From positions 117,942 through 181,941 of the forward strand of contig JAUYVI010000010.1 of assembly GCA_030715195.1 (NCBI GenBank): a stretch of DNA of 64,000 nt, given 5' to 3'. Source of the stretch: Dongia sedimenti (lineage in GTDB: Bacteria > Pseudomonadota > Alphaproteobacteria > Dongiales > Dongiaceae). Below are positions 8,826-17,478 of this stretch, one piece after another (the stretch's first letter is position 1; each line of letters opens with the position of its first letter). The notes under the pieces are model-generated. The model was not told where the DNA came from and ran no database searches. It saw nothing but the letters and a program-made list of their open reading frames with translations. The position numbers and the translations under genes are program-made.

Positions 8826-11165
8826 TTGACGATTCTCTCCATCTCCGCCCGCATCGCCGAAGAACTCAACGTGCGCGAGGCCCAGGTCACCGCCACCATC
8901 GAATTGCTCGACGGCGGCGCGACCGTGCCGTTCGTGGCGCGCTACCGCAAGGAAGCCACCGGCGGGCTCGACGACACCCAGCTCCGCACTCTGGACGAGC
9001 GGCTGAAGTATCTCCGCGAGATGGACGAGCGCCGCACCGCGATCCTGAAGAGCATCGAGGAACAGGGCAAGCTGACGCCCCAGCTGCAGGAACAGATCGA
9101 TGCGGCCGATTCCAAGGCGCGGCTGGAAGATCTCTATCTCCCCTACAAGCCGAAGCGCCGCACCAAGGCCCATATCGCGCGCGAGGCCGGCCTCGAGCCG
9201 CTCGCCGATCTGCTGCTGAACGATCCGACCCGGGGGCCGGAGACCGAGGCCGCCGCCTTCGTCGATGCCGAGAAGGGCGTCGCCGATGTGAAGGCGGCGC
9301 TCGATGGCGCGATGCAGATCCTGATGGAGCGCTTCGCCGAGAATGCCGACCTGGTCGGCGCCTTGCGCGATTATGTCTGGAGCCACGGCAAGCTCACCTC
9401 GAAGCTGGTCGAAGGCAAGGCCGAAGCCGGCGCTAAGTTCTCCGATTACTTCGACGCATCAGAGGCGATCGCGAAAATCCCGTCGCACCGCGCCCTCGCC
9501 TTGCTGCGCGGCCGCAACGAAGAGTTCCTGACGCTCGCTCTGGTGCTGGACGAGGAGCCCAAGGGGAAAGAGCTCGGCCCCTGCGAACGGACGATCGCCG
9601 CGCGCTTCGGGATCATCGACCAGAAGCGCCCGGCCGATGCCTGGCTGCAGGAGGTCGTGCGCTGGACCTGGCGGGTGAAGCTGAAGCTGCAGATCGACGT
9701 CGAGCTGATGACCCGGCTGCGCCAGGCGGCGGAGACCGAGGCGGTGCGGGTCTTCGCCTCGAACCTGAAGGACATTCTCATGGCCGCGCCGGCCGGTGGT
9801 CGCGCCACCATCGGCCTCGATCCCGGCCTCAGGACCGGCGTCAAGGTCGCGGTGCTGGCCGCGACCGGTAAGGTGGTGGAAACCGCGGTGATCTATCCGC
9901 ACGAGCCGAAGCGGCAATGGGACGAGTCGATTGCGGTGCTGGCCGCCCTGGCGGCGCGGCATCAAGTCGAGCTGATCGCGATCGGCAACGGCACCGCCTC
10001 GCGCGAGACCGACCGGCTGGCGATCGAGCTGGCCCAGCGGCATCCGCAATTGAAGCTGACCAAGCTGGTGGTCTCCGAGGCCGGTGCCTCGGTCTATTCG
10101 GCCTCGGAATATGCCTCCAAGGAGCTGCCTTCGCTGGACGTGACTTTGCGCGGCGCGGTCTCCATTGCGCGGCGCCTGCAGGACCCGCTGGCCGAGCTCG
10201 TCAAGATCGACCCGAAGTCGATCGGCGTCGGCCAGTACCAGCATGATATCAACCAGACGCAGCTTTCGCGGTCACTGGACGCTGTGGTGGAAGACTGCGT
10301 CAACGCGGTCGGCGTCGACGTCAACCTGGCCTCGGCCAAGCTGCTGGAGCGCGTCTCCGGTCTCAACGAGACGCTGGCGCAGAACATCGTCGCCCACCGC
10401 GACCAGAACGGCCGCTTCGCCTCGCGTCAGGATCTGCTGAAGGTGACGCGGCTCGGGCCCAAGGCGTTCGAGCAATGCGCCGGCTTCCTGCGGGTTCGCG
10501 ATGGCGAGAACCCGCTCGACTATTCCGGCGTGCACCCGGAAAGCTATCCGGTTGTGCGGCGCATCCTTCAGCATCTGAAGTCCGAGATCCACGCCGTGAT
10601 CGGTGATGCGAGCGCCTTGCGCAGCCTCAGCCCAGAGCAGTTCGCGGATGCGCAATTCGGCGTGCCGACCGTCACCGATATCCTGAAAGAGCTGGAGAAG
10701 CCCGGCCGCGATCCGCGTCCCGAGTTCAAGACCGCCAGCTTCAAGGACGGCGTCGAGGAGATGAAGGACCTCCAGCCCGGCATGCTGCTGGAAGGCGTGG
10801 TCACCAATGTCGCCAATTTCGGCGCCTTCGTCGATATCGGCGTCCACCAGGACGGGCTGGTGCATGTCTCCGCTTTGGCCGACCGCTTCGTCAAGGACCC
10901 GCGCGAGGTGGTCAAGCCCGGCGACATCGTGAAAGTGAAGGTGCTGGAGGTCGATCTCAAGCGCAAGCGTATCTCCCTCACCATGCGCCTGAGCGACGAG
11001 GCCGTGAAGCGCCCGGCCCGCGCCGACGATCGCCCGCTGACCCAGCGCGACCGACAGCACATGGCGGAGAAGCCGAAGGCCGGCCCCAAGGGCGGTTCAG
11101 ACAAGGCTCCGGACAATGCGCTGGCGGCGGCGTTCAGCAAGGCCGGCTTCAACGTGCGGAAGTAG
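8826..11165 (+). CDS. tex: Tex family RNA-binding transcription accessory protein
   Basis: 779 residues, a normal Tex length, from the TTG at 8826, which has AAGGG 7 bases upstream; no better start lies nearby. The order is the Tex N-terminal helical region, a YqgF/RNase H-like domain starting near residue 330 ([16 protein letters not shown]), helix-hairpin-helix repeats at about 500-570, and an S1 RNA-binding domain from about residue 648 ([19 protein letters not shown]). The tail is basic and low in complexity. Tex binds nucleic acid and affects transcription and ribosome-associated processes; its precise role is unsettled. It is divergent from the GMC gene. Confidence 0.94.
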   Translation: MTILSISARIAEELNVREAQVTATIELLDGGATVPFVARYRKEATGGLDDTQLRTLDERLKYLREMDERRTAILKSIEEQGKLTPQLQEQIDAADSKARLEDLYLPYKPKRRTKAHIAREAGLEPLADLLLNDPTRGPETEAAAFVDAEKGVADVKAALDGAMQILMERFAENADLVGALRDYVWSHGKLTSKLVEGKAEAGAKFSDYFDASEAIAKIPSHRALALLRGRNEEFLTLALVLDEEPKGKELGPCERTIAARFGIIDQKRPADAWLQEVVRWTWRVKLKLQIDVELMTRLRQAAETEAVRVFASNLKDILMAAPAGGRATIGLDPGLRTGVKVAVLAATGKVVETAVIYPHEPKRQWDESIAVLAALAARHQVELIAIGNGTASRETDRLAIELAQRHPQLKLTKLVVSEAGASVYSASEYASKELPSLDVTLRGAVSIARRLQDPLAELVKIDPKSIGVGQYQHDINQTQLSRSLDAVVEDCVNAVGVDVNLASAKLLERVSGLNETLAQNIVAHRDQNGRFASRQDLLKVTRLGPKAFEQCAGFLRVRDGENPLDYSGVHPESYPVVRRILQHLKSEIHAVIGDASALRSLSPEQFADAQFGVPTVTDILKELEKPGRDPRPEFKTASFKDGVEEMKDLQPGMLLEGVVTNVANFGAFVDIGVHQDGLVHVSALADRFVKDPREVVKPGDIVKVKVLEVDLKRKRISLTMRLSDEAVKRPARADDRPLTQRDRQHMAEKPKAGPKGGSDKAPDNALAAAFSKAGFNVRK

Positions 11166-11178
11166 CGGGATCGGGCCC

Positions 11179-11691
11179 ATGGCGCTCGAAATCCGCCGCA
11201 TCGAGGAACGGGATCGGAGCGACCTTCTACGGCTTTGGCATCTGGGCTGGCATGACGCGCATGCCGGCATCGTGCCGACGGACATTCTCAAGTTCAGAAC
11301 GCCGGAGCATTTCGCGATCTGGCTGAGCCGGAGCACCGAGCGATTCTACGTGGCCTGCGACACATCATTGCTTGGCTTCGTGTCCATGAAGGACACGGAA
11401 CTCGTCAAACTCTACGTGGCAGGCAAAGCGCGCGGGACGGATGTTGCACGCAGCCTACTTCGCCATGCCGAGAAAATTCTCGGCGATCAGGGCGTGACGG
11501 TCGCGCATCTGTTCTGTACCGCTGGAAATCTCCGCGCGCAGCGGTTCTACGCCCGCGAAGGCTGGCGCCTGGTCGAAACGTTCGAGGACAATCTCTGGGT
11601 TCCTCCCGATGTCGCCTTGCAGTATCCGGTGCCGACGCATCGCTACGAGAAGTCTCTTCCGGAGAAGGCTCGGGATGGCGGGAAGGATTGA
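11179..11691 (+). CDS. GNAT family N-acetyltransferase
   Basis: 170 residues from the ATG at 11179. It has the GNAT fold: an N-terminal strand and helix (LEIRRIEERDRSDLLRLWH), the core strand FVSMKDTELVKLYVAG, and an acetyl-CoA pyrophosphate loop that reads KARGTDVARSLLRHAE where the usual motif is R/QxxGxG/A. The C-terminal NLRAQRFYAREGWRLVE is the classic last part of the domain. The acceptor substrate cannot be predicted. It starts 13 bases after tex but is probably only loosely linked to it. Confidence 0.85.
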   Translation: MALEIRRIEERDRSDLLRLWHLGWHDAHAGIVPTDILKFRTPEHFAIWLSRSTERFYVACDTSLLGFVSMKDTELVKLYVAGKARGTDVARSLLRHAEKILGDQGVTVAHLFCTAGNLRAQRFYAREGWRLVETFEDNLWVPPDVALQYPVPTHRYEKSLPEKARDGGKD

Positions 11692-11739
11692 GCGGCCCGG
11701 ACGGAATTCAGCCGCGACCAATGCCCGATGATCGAGGCA

Positions 11740-12306
11740 TTAATAGAGGATCGCGGCGCCGGTTGGCGCAATCTGGTTCAGGAAGTCGAAATCACGCCGG
11801 TTGCGTGTCAACACCGCGGCGCCGATCCGCTTGGCTTGCAAGTAGACGAGGCTATCATTGAGCAGCTTGCGCTCCAGGCCCTGACCCTTCGGAAATCGGG
11901 CCAGACGCAGCACCTTGCCCGCCAGCATGCCCGCATCACCCCAGGTCCTGACATCGGGTTCAAAGAGTCGATGGCGCGGGATGTCGTTCTCGATGGTACC
12001 TGCGATGGAAACGAGCGCCTTTCTCGTCCGCGGATCCTTGGGATCCAGGCGACCGAAGGCATGCGTCAGTTCTGCGAGACAGACGGAAGAGTGAAAGACG
12101 CTCCGATAGCGAAGCAGTTCGTCTACTGCCGCCGGCGTCTTGCCCTGCAAGGTGTCGATATAGACGGTGGAATCGAGAAGGATTGGACCACCGGTCTTCG
12201 CTTCGGTTGCGGCCCAGCGGAGCGCCGATTGTGGGCGTTCTCGAAGCTCCGCCGTGCCTTTCTGGAGCTTGAGCTCGCGCTCCGCAATCTTGAGATCAAA
12301 ACTCAA
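11740..12306 (-). CDS. PIN-domain (VapC-like) toxin
   Basis: Up to 188 residues. The PIN core starts near residue 42 with ILLDSTVYID, and acidic residues continue in SVCLAELTHAF, LLNDSLVYLQA and LTRNRRDFDFL. These supply the cluster that holds the metal in a PIN ribonuclease. About 40 residues precede the domain. The apparent start is a TTG that overlaps the end of the antitoxin gene by 11 bases, so translation is probably coupled and the start is uncertain. VapC-type enzymes cut tRNA or rRNA and are held inactive by their antitoxin. The target here is unknown. Confidence 0.8.
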   Translation of the reverse strand: MSFDLKIAERELKLQKGTAELRERPQSALRWAATEAKTGGPILLDSTVYIDTLQGKTPAAVDELLRYRSVFHSSVCLAELTHAFGRLDPKDPRTRKALVSIAGTIENDIPRHRLFEPDVRTWGDAGMLAGKVLRLARFPKGQGLERKLLNDSLVYLQAKRIGAAVLTRNRRDFDFLNQIAPTGAAILY

Positions 12307-12613
12307 GCGGCAGATCCGGGTCGATTGAACCCTTGCGCTTCAGGAACCTATCGCCGAAATCGTCCTCCAGGGCGAAGCTGGACAGCGCCATCTCGAGCAG
12401 CTCGGTGTCCGAGGTGACACCGGCGCGTTTCCTGGCAGCCTTGACCAGGCTCTTGGAGACACGGCCGCGGATCACCGTATCCTTCGGTCCGCCCACCAGA
12501 CCGGCATTCCTGGCTTCGTTCATGACCAGATCGACGCGATGGCGCCGCGATGCGGAGAGCGATTCTCCTCCTTCACCGTGACTGGCGGTCTTGCGGGTCT
12601 TCCTGACTGACAT
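12296..12613 (-). CDS. Antitoxin of the PIN toxin-antitoxin pair
   Basis: 105 residues from the ATG at 12613. The N-terminal 35 residues are polar and basic. The middle part (VIRGRVSKSLVKAARKRAGVTSDTELLEMAL) reads like a small DNA-binding module: a strand followed by two helices, as in ribbon-helix-helix antitoxins. The acidic and aromatic tail (FALEDDFGDRFL and the final DPDLPLEF) would bind and block the toxin. The gene precedes and overlaps the toxin gene, the usual antitoxin-first order. Assignment rests mainly on position and size; the family is not certain. Confidence 0.7.
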   Translation of the reverse strand: MSVRKTRKTASHGEGGESLSASRRHRVDLVMNEARNAGLVGGPKDTVIRGRVSKSLVKAARKRAGVTSDTELLEMALSSFALEDDFGDRFLKRKGSIDPDLPLEF

Positions 12614-12622
12614 CTCTCGCAC

Positions 12623-12658
12623 TCCTGTGCTACGAAACACAGGATACGTGCTACACGT
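12623..12658 (-). promoter_or_regulatory. Candidate autoregulatory operator of the PIN toxin-antitoxin pair
   Basis: Just upstream of the antitoxin start are two inverted repeats: TCCTGTG / CACAGGA (12623-12644, 8-base centre) and ACGTG / CACGT (12646-12658, 3-base centre). The heptamer GTGCTAC also occurs twice, at 12627 and 12648, exactly 21 bases apart (two helical turns). This layout fits cooperative binding by an antitoxin dimer pair. It is inferred from symmetry only. Confidence 0.5.
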
Positions 12659-12691
12659 GGTGAGATCAAGGATGCCTAAAGCCGAGGCGAA

Positions 12692-12718
12692 CGGGGCGGC
12701 CGAACGCCGGCCGCCCCG
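12692..12718 (-). terminator. Perfect GC hairpin behind the PepSY gene
   Basis: An 11-base perfect inverted repeat (CGGGGCGGCCG / CGGCCGCCCCG) with a 5-base loop lies 8 bases beyond the stop of the PepSY gene, in that gene's downstream direction. There is no T-run on either side, so it is a probable but imperfect terminator. Confidence 0.55.
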
Positions 12719-12726
12719 AAGGCGCA

Positions 12727-14118
12727 TCAGGAATAAGCCGCCTGCTTGACCCGCTTGGGCAGCAGGAAGTCGATCACCGCGAAGGCGAGGATCGCGAGCC
12801 CGGTCAGCGGGAAGGTGATGGCCACGACCAGGCCGATCACCAGGATGCCGCGCGGTATCCGGTAGTCGCTGGGATAGCGCGGCGCGCCGAGCGCGCCGGC
12901 CGGCCGCCGCTTCCACCACATCACGACGCCGGAGACGCACATGAAGATCACGAACAGGCAGTAGACCGTGTTCAGGATCGTGTTCCAGAGCCCGAGGTTC
13001 GCCTGGTGCAAGGCGATGCCGACCGCCATCGCCTTGCCGCCGAGGCTGTAATCGGCGAAGCGGATATCGGCCAGGACCTTGCCGGTGTAGCGGTCGATAT
13101 GGATGGTGCGGTCGCCCATCGGGTCGTTGGTATCGCCGTCCATCGAGTCCGCCGAGATCGTGTAGACCCCGCTCTCGCCGCCCGGCAGGTTGATGCGGAA
13201 CTGCCGGTCGAAGCCGACCGATCGCGCATAGGCCGCGACCGAATCGAGGTCGACCTGCCCCATCGGAATGCCCTGCTTGCCCGCCTGCGAGCCGGATTCC
13301 GGCATCGGCGTCTGCTCCAGAGCCCAGGGCACTTCCTTCATCGCGCCATGATTCATCTTCGCATGGGTCTCGTCGGAGAGCGGGACGTTGTCGAACTTCT
13401 CCGCCGGGAAGGTGCTCCAGGCCTGCACGATCTTGGTGCCCCAGATTCCGGTCCAGGCCATGCCGGACAGCAGGAAGAACAGCAGCACGATCGCGAAGTA
13501 GAAGCCGAACGTCATGTGCAGCTGCTTCCACAGCGGCCGGCCCCGGAGCGCCAAGTTGGGTACCAGCGCCTGCAGCCAATCGCGGCCGTTGCGCGGCCAC
13601 CACAGATAGAGCCCGGTCAGCACCAGCACGATGCCGAGTCCGGCGGCGATCTCCTGGAGCCGATCGCCGACATCGCCGATCAGCAGCGTGCCGTGGATGT
13701 GGTCGGCCCAGTAGAACCAGGTGTCGTCCTTGACGATGCTGCCGAGGACTTTCCCGTCATGCGGATCGACCGAGACCACGTTGTCCTGGTCGTTGGCGCT
13801 GACCAGGAAGACGCTGGCACGGGTGTCGTTGGGCGGGCTGACATAGAGCCGCGTGGTGCCGCCGGGGATCGCCGCCTGGGCGGCTTCGGATTGTGCGACG
13901 ATGCTCAGGCGCTCGCCGCCGGGTGCTACGGGATACTTCTTGCCGAGGAAGGTTTCGATCGAATTGCCGTAGACCATGATCAGGCCGGTCACAGCGAGGA
14001 CCAGCAGGAAGGGCACGACGATCAGGCCGGCATAGAAATGCCAGCGCCAGATCGCGCGATAGAGAGCGGGCAAGGACGATGCACGCTGGCGCGTCGTCCC
14101 GGAAATTTCGGGATTCAT
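12727..14118 (-). CDS. PepSY-associated membrane protein (iron-regulated flavoreductase type)
   Basis: 463 residues, with GGAGA 7 bases before the ATG. The first membrane helix region (AIWRWHFYAGLIVVPFLL) carries the HFYAG histidine typical of PepSY_TM proteins. Further helices lie near residues 190-235, 340-375 and at the C-terminus (about 415-455), with PepSY-like periplasmic segments between them (LYVSPPNDTRASVF, VSVDPHDGKVLGSI, IHIDRYTGKVLADI). Conserved membrane histidines could bind haem. Members often sit beside siderophore or metal-uptake genes and are thought to act as inner-membrane reductases. Here it lies downstream of a small Cys/His-rich protein and is divergent from B12-controlled cobalt uptake genes, which suggests a metal role. 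Confidence 0.85.
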   Translation of the reverse strand: MNPEISGTTRQRASSLPALYRAIWRWHFYAGLIVVPFLLVLAVTGLIMVYGNSIETFLGKKYPVAPGGERLSIVAQSEAAQAAIPGGTTRLYVSPPNDTRASVFLVSANDQDNVVSVDPHDGKVLGSIVKDDTWFYWADHIHGTLLIGDVGDRLQEIAAGLGIVLVLTGLYLWWPRNGRDWLQALVPNLALRGRPLWKQLHMTFGFYFAIVLLFFLLSGMAWTGIWGTKIVQAWSTFPAEKFDNVPLSDETHAKMNHGAMKEVPWALEQTPMPESGSQAGKQGIPMGQVDLDSVAAYARSVGFDRQFRINLPGGESGVYTISADSMDGDTNDPMGDRTIHIDRYTGKVLADIRFADYSLGGKAMAVGIALHQANLGLWNTILNTVYCLFVIFMCVSGVVMWWKRRPAGALGAPRYPSDYRIPRGILVIGLVVAITFPLTGLAILAFAVIDFLLPKRVKQAAYS

Positions 14119-14154
14119 CTCTGTTCTCCAAAGGGTGTGGGTCGGAAACGGCGC

Positions 14155-14556
14155 TCAAGCCGCTTGCGGTGGACCCTGGGAGAGGATGTCGGAGGGATAG
14201 CGGGAAGACGTTGACGGCGCATCGCCGACGGCGCGCAGCGGCGTTTCCGCCACGGCGATGTGAGGCGGGATCGTGCTCGGTCCGTCGGGCAGAGCGGCCA
14301 GCGGTGCGTGGCCGCCCATCGGGCAGCTCGGGCCGCAGAGCTGGCAGTCGTGCTGATGCTCGGCCGGACCGGCGGGGGCGCCGCCCTTCGCCGGATCGCC
14401 CGGCCCGCACAGGTGATCGGCCAGGTAGACCTGCAGCGGATCGGCCGCCGCGACAAAGGCCGGCAACAGAGTGCTGAGCAGGAAGGCATAGGCCGCGATC
14501 AGCCCGATCGCCAGCCGATGCCGCCGCCCAATCCGGATCCAGCCCCCGCTTGCCAT
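14155..14556 (-). CDS. DUF2946-like secreted or anchored Cys/His-rich protein
   Basis: 133 residues from the ATG at 14556; its Shine-Dalgarno is weak. A basic N-terminus and a hydrophobic segment (about residues 15-37) act as a signal or anchor. Beyond it is a cluster of possible metal ligands: Cys50, His67, His69, Cys71, Cys74, Cys78, Met80 and His83, in the arrangement HxHxCxxCxxxCxMxxH. DUF2946 proteins are small exported proteins often found near copper or other metal genes. Function is not established. It is 36 bases upstream of the PepSY gene on the same strand, so the two are probably one operon. Confidence 0.7.
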   Translation of the reverse strand: MASGGWIRIGRRHRLAIGLIAAYAFLLSTLLPAFVAAADPLQVYLADHLCGPGDPAKGGAPAGPAEHQHDCQLCGPSCPMGGHAPLAALPDGPSTIPPHIAVAETPLRAVGDAPSTSSRYPSDILSQGPPQAA

Positions 14557-14643
14557 GCGCGACTTTGAGCATGCCGCCGCGCCTCGCCGCAAGTCCGGGC
14601 ATTCACCTATCCTGATCCCGACATCGAATGCCGCTTCTCCGCG

Positions 14644-14673
14644 TTGACCGCGCGGGGGCGGCGTTTCTATACT
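14644..14673 (+). promoter_or_regulatory. Sigma70-type promoter of the cobalamin riboswitch transcript
   Basis: TTGACC at 14644-14649 and TATACT at 14668-14673 are 18 bases apart. This would start RNA at about 14680, only about 11 bases before the riboswitch's first paired stem. Confidence 0.6.
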
Positions 14674-14690
14674 GCGCCCCGATGGTGCCC

Positions 14691-14882
14691 CGACGGATGA
14701 AGTCCAGGGGCTTAAAAGGGAACACGGTGCGGACGACCCAAAAGGGGCCAAAACCGTGACTGCCCCCGCAACTGTTAGCGGAGAGCCGAGCGTCATCTCT
14801 GACCACTGGGCAAGGTCCTTCGGGGCTGGACTGGGAAGGTCGGCGCAAGGCGGAGACCCGCGAGTCAGGAAACCTGCCGTCG
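14691..14882 (+). promoter_or_regulatory. Cobalamin (B12) riboswitch
   Basis: The core motifs of the class occur in order: GGGGCTTAAAAGGGAA, then CGGTG pairing with a later CCGTG, the GCCCCCGCAACTGT segment, GAGAGCCG, the B12-box-like GACCACTGG, CGCAAGGCGGAGACCCGCGAGTCAGG in part, and AAACCTGCC. The ends close in a perfect stem, CGACGG (14691-14696) with CCGTCG (14877-14882). On binding adenosyl- or related cobalamin it should shut off the genes downstream. Those genes encode CbtB, CbtA and a NicO-type transporter, so the cell would import cobalt only when B12 is short. The cbtB Shine-Dalgarno lies about 40 bases after the aptamer, consistent with translational control. Confidence 0.93.
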
Positions 14883-14937
14883 AGAGTGATGCCTTCAACC
14901 GCGCGACGGGGATGTCGCGCCCGACAGGAGAGTTTCG

Positions 14938-15123
14938 ATGACCACCACCGCCCAGACTCGCACCGCCACGATCAGCGCGACCCGGTCGAGGACCCTGATC
15001 GCCGCCAGCATGGCCGCCTTCCTCGGCGTGTTCATGATCTGGGGCGTCGGCTTCTCGCACATCGCGGCGGCCCACAACGCGGCCCACGACGTCCGCCACT
15101 CCAACGGCTTCCCCTGCCACTAA
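14938..15123 (+). CDS. cbtB: CbtB family cobalt transporter subunit
   Basis: 61 residues with ACAGGAGA upstream of the ATG. There is one membrane helix at about residues 24-46. The short C-terminal tail is full of histidines (AAHNAAHDVRHSNGFPCH), the signature of CbtB, which is thought to present cobalt to the CbtA channel. Its place directly behind a cobalamin riboswitch and before cbtA is the standard arrangement. Confidence 0.92.
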   Translation: MTTTAQTRTATISATRSRTLIAASMAAFLGVFMIWGVGFSHIAAAHNAAHDVRHSNGFPCH

Positions 15124-15135
15124 GGGGCTAATCAC

Positions 15136-15891
15136 ATGCAGATGTTTCGGCGGCTGTTCATCGCAGCCGCGAGCGCCGGGCTATTGTCCGGGCTCTTCGT
15201 CACGCTGATACATCAGGTGACGACCGTTCCGGTCATTCTCGAAGCCGAGGTGTTCGAGAAAGCGGCCGAGGCGCCGGTACCCGCCGCCGATGCGGCGACT
15301 CCGGCCGCATCGACCGAGGCAGCCCACGATCACGACCACGCCGCCGAAGACCATACCCATGGCGGCGACGAATGGGAGCCGCAGGACGGCTTCGAGCGCA
15401 CCGCCTATACCGTGCTGGCCGATCTGCTGACCGGCGTCGGCTTTGCCCTGCTGCTGATCGCCGTCTTCGCGGTTTCCGGCCGGGCGGTCGATTGGCGCCA
15501 GGGCGTCTATTGGGGACTCGCCGGCTTCGCGATCTTCATCCTTGCGCCGGGCCTGGGCCTGCCGCCGGAAGTGCCCGGCACCGCAGCCGCGGATCTCACC
15601 GCGCGGCAGGTCTGGTGGGTCGCGACCGCACTGCTGACCGCCGGCGGCCTGGCTTTGCTGTTCTATGTGAAGGAGCCGAAGCCGCTCTGGATCGTCGTCG
15701 CGCTGGCGTTGATCGTGGCACCCCAGGCGATCGGCGCGCCGCAGCCGGCGGAATATTCCTCCGCGGCGCCGGAAGCCCTGGCCCATCGCTTCATCGTGGC
15801 GACCATGATCGCTCAGTTGCTGTTCTGGGCCGTGCTCGGCGCACTCAGCGGCTACTTCTACAAGCGGTTCGTCCACGAGCCGGCGGCATGA
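15136..15891 (+). CDS. cbtA: CbtA family cobalt transporter subunit
   Basis: 251 residues with AAGGGG 8 bases before the ATG. An N-terminal helix (about 8-27) is followed by a periplasmic stretch with a histidine- and acid-rich patch at about residues 55-75 (AHDHDHAAEDHTHGGDEW), a likely cobalt-binding site. About four more membrane segments follow to the C-terminus. CbtA with CbtB forms a B12-regulated cobalt importer; transport has been inferred mainly from regulon analysis. Its stop overlaps the next start (ATGA), so the transporter behind it is translationally coupled. Confidence 0.92.
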   Translation: MQMFRRLFIAAASAGLLSGLFVTLIHQVTTVPVILEAEVFEKAAEAPVPAADAATPAASTEAAHDHDHAAEDHTHGGDEWEPQDGFERTAYTVLADLLTGVGFALLLIAVFAVSGRAVDWRQGVYWGLAGFAIFILAPGLGLPPEVPGTAAADLTARQVWWVATALLTAGGLALLFYVKEPKPLWIVVALALIVAPQAIGAPQPAEYSSAAPEALAHRFIVATMIAQLLFWAVLGALSGYFYKRFVHEPAA

Positions 15892-16946
15892 GCGGGGCTT
15901 CCGGAGACTCGCTACGGCCGCGCATCATCGGCATCCTGGTGCCGCTGGTCGCGGCCAACCTGCTGGTCTGGCTCTGGGCGCTGCTGGCCTTCCATGACCA
16001 TCCGGTGCTGCTCGGCACGGCGCTGCTCGCCTTCACCTTCGGCTTGCGCCACGCGGTCGATGCCGACCATATCGCGGCCATCGACAATGTGACGCGGAAG
16101 TTCATGCAGGACGGGCAGCGGCCGCTGGCGGTCGGGCTGTTCTTCTCGCTCGGCCACGCGACCGTGGTGATCGCGATGTCGGTCGGCATCGCGTTCGCCG
16201 CGGCCCGGGTGCAGCAGGAGGTGGAATCCTTCCGCACCATCGGCGGCATCGTCAGCACCAGCGTATCTGCCTTCTTCCTGTTTGCGATCGCCGCGCTCAA
16301 CATCGTGATCCTGCGCGCCGTCTACCGCAGCTTCCAGGCGGTGAAGCGCGGCGAGCGCCTGGTCGAGGAGGACCTCGACCTGCTGCTCAACCACCGCGGA
16401 CTGATCGCCCGCCTGCTGCGGCCGCTGTTCCGCATGGTGCGGCACAGCTGGCAGATGTTCCCGGTCGGCCTGCTGTTCGGCCTGGGCTTCGACACCGCGA
16501 CCGAAGTGGCGCTGTTCGGCATCTCCGCCGCCGAGGCGGCGAAGGGCCACTCGCTCTGGATCATCCTGGTCTTCCCCGCGCTGTTCACCGCCGGCATGGC
16601 GCTGGTCGATACGCTGGACGGCATCCTGATGGTCGGAGCCTACGGCTGGGCGTTCAAGCGGCCGATCCGCAAGCTGTATTACAACCTCACCATCACTTCG
16701 GTTTCGGTGCTGGTCGCGGTGCTCATCGGCAGCATCGAGACGCTCGGCCTGATCGCCGAAAAGCTGGAGCTGACCGGAGCCTTCTGGTCGAGTGTCGCCG
16801 CCCTGACCGAGAATTTCGGCCTGCTCGGCTACCTGATCATCGCGATCTTCGGCTTGAGCTGGCTGGTCTCGCTGTTGGTTTACCGCCTGCGCGGCTACGA
16901 CCGGATCGAGGCGGAATTCGAGCCCGCGGGCGAGACGTCCGGCTGA
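15888..16946 (+). CDS. HoxN/NixA (NicO) family nickel/cobalt permease
   Basis: 352 residues starting in the ATGA overlap with cbtA. The NiCoT signature is clear: FGLRHAVDADHIAAIDN at about residues 51-67 with the HX4DH metal motif (His55 to His61). The second and third signatures are also present, FFSLGHATVV and GLGFDTATEVALFGI. About eight membrane helices are predicted, with a long cytoplasmic loop near residues 145-195. The family imports Ni2+ or Co2+ with high affinity. Because it is under the same B12 riboswitch, cobalt is the likely substrate, giving this operon two different cobalt uptake systems. Confidence 0.93.
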   Translation: MSGASGDSLRPRIIGILVPLVAANLLVWLWALLAFHDHPVLLGTALLAFTFGLRHAVDADHIAAIDNVTRKFMQDGQRPLAVGLFFSLGHATVVIAMSVGIAFAAARVQQEVESFRTIGGIVSTSVSAFFLFAIAALNIVILRAVYRSFQAVKRGERLVEEDLDLLLNHRGLIARLLRPLFRMVRHSWQMFPVGLLFGLGFDTATEVALFGISAAEAAKGHSLWIILVFPALFTAGMALVDTLDGILMVGAYGWAFKRPIRKLYYNLTITSVSVLVAVLIGSIETLGLIAEKLELTGAFWSSVAALTENFGLLGYLIIAIFGLSWLVSLLVYRLRGYDRIEAEFEPAGETSG

Positions 16947-16949
16947 GAC

Positions 16950-17465
16950 TCAGCGTCCGGCGAAGCCGCAATGCCGCATGACGAAATCGGCGATCGCGCC
17001 GATATCGTTGAGGTCGATGAGCGGCAGCCGCCGAGCGATTTGGCTGTCCGGCGCCGGTCCATCGACCAGGATCGCGACGATATGCGAGTCCTCGGCGGCC
17101 AGCAGCGGCTTGCCGTTCGCCTCACGGTAGATCTCCAGCTTGTCGTGATCCTCGCGCTTGAAGCCCTCGACCAGCAGCAGGTCGACCTCGCTCATGTGTC
17201 GCATCAGCGCCTTGGAATCCGGCTCCGGGCTGCCGCGATGCTCGTGCATCAGCGCCCAGCGCTGGCCCGAGGCGACCAGCACCTCGGTGGCGCCGGCTTC
17301 GCGGTGCACGTAGGAGTCCTTGCCCGGCGTGTCGACGTCGAAGGCGTGATGGGCGTGCTTCATGGTGGAGACGGAGATCCCGCGGCGGATCAGTTCGGGA
17401 ATGAGCTTGGCAAGCAGCGTCGTCTTGCCGGCTCCGCTCCAGCCGGCGAGCCCCAGGACTTTCAC
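16950..17465 (-). CDS. mobB: Molybdopterin-guanine dinucleotide biosynthesis protein MobB
   Basis: 171 residues, a GTP-binding protein that assists MobA in attaching GMP to molybdopterin. The P-loop GWSGAGKTT starts at about residue 8; VSTMKHAHHAFDVDTPGKDSY and LLLVEGFKREDHDKLEIYR are hallmark MobB segments. It follows pgsA by 13 bases on the same strand. In related genomes a molybdopterin gene often takes this position after uvrC-pgsA. A molybdoenzyme, MsrP, is encoded at 58 kb in this window. Confidence 0.93.
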   Translation of the reverse strand: MKVLGLAGWSGAGKTTLLAKLIPELIRRGISVSTMKHAHHAFDVDTPGKDSYVHREAGATEVLVASGQRWALMHEHRGSPEPDSKALMRHMSEVDLLLVEGFKREDHDKLEIYREANGKPLLAAEDSHIVAILVDGPAPDSQIARRLPLIDLNDIGAIADFVMRHCGFAGR

Positions 17466-17478
17466 TTTGGGGGGACCT

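Noticed and set aside
11740..12613. The first toxin-antitoxin pair as part of a mobile element
   Set aside because: No integrase, transposase, direct repeat or tRNA end flanks it; composition is close to that of neighbouring genes.
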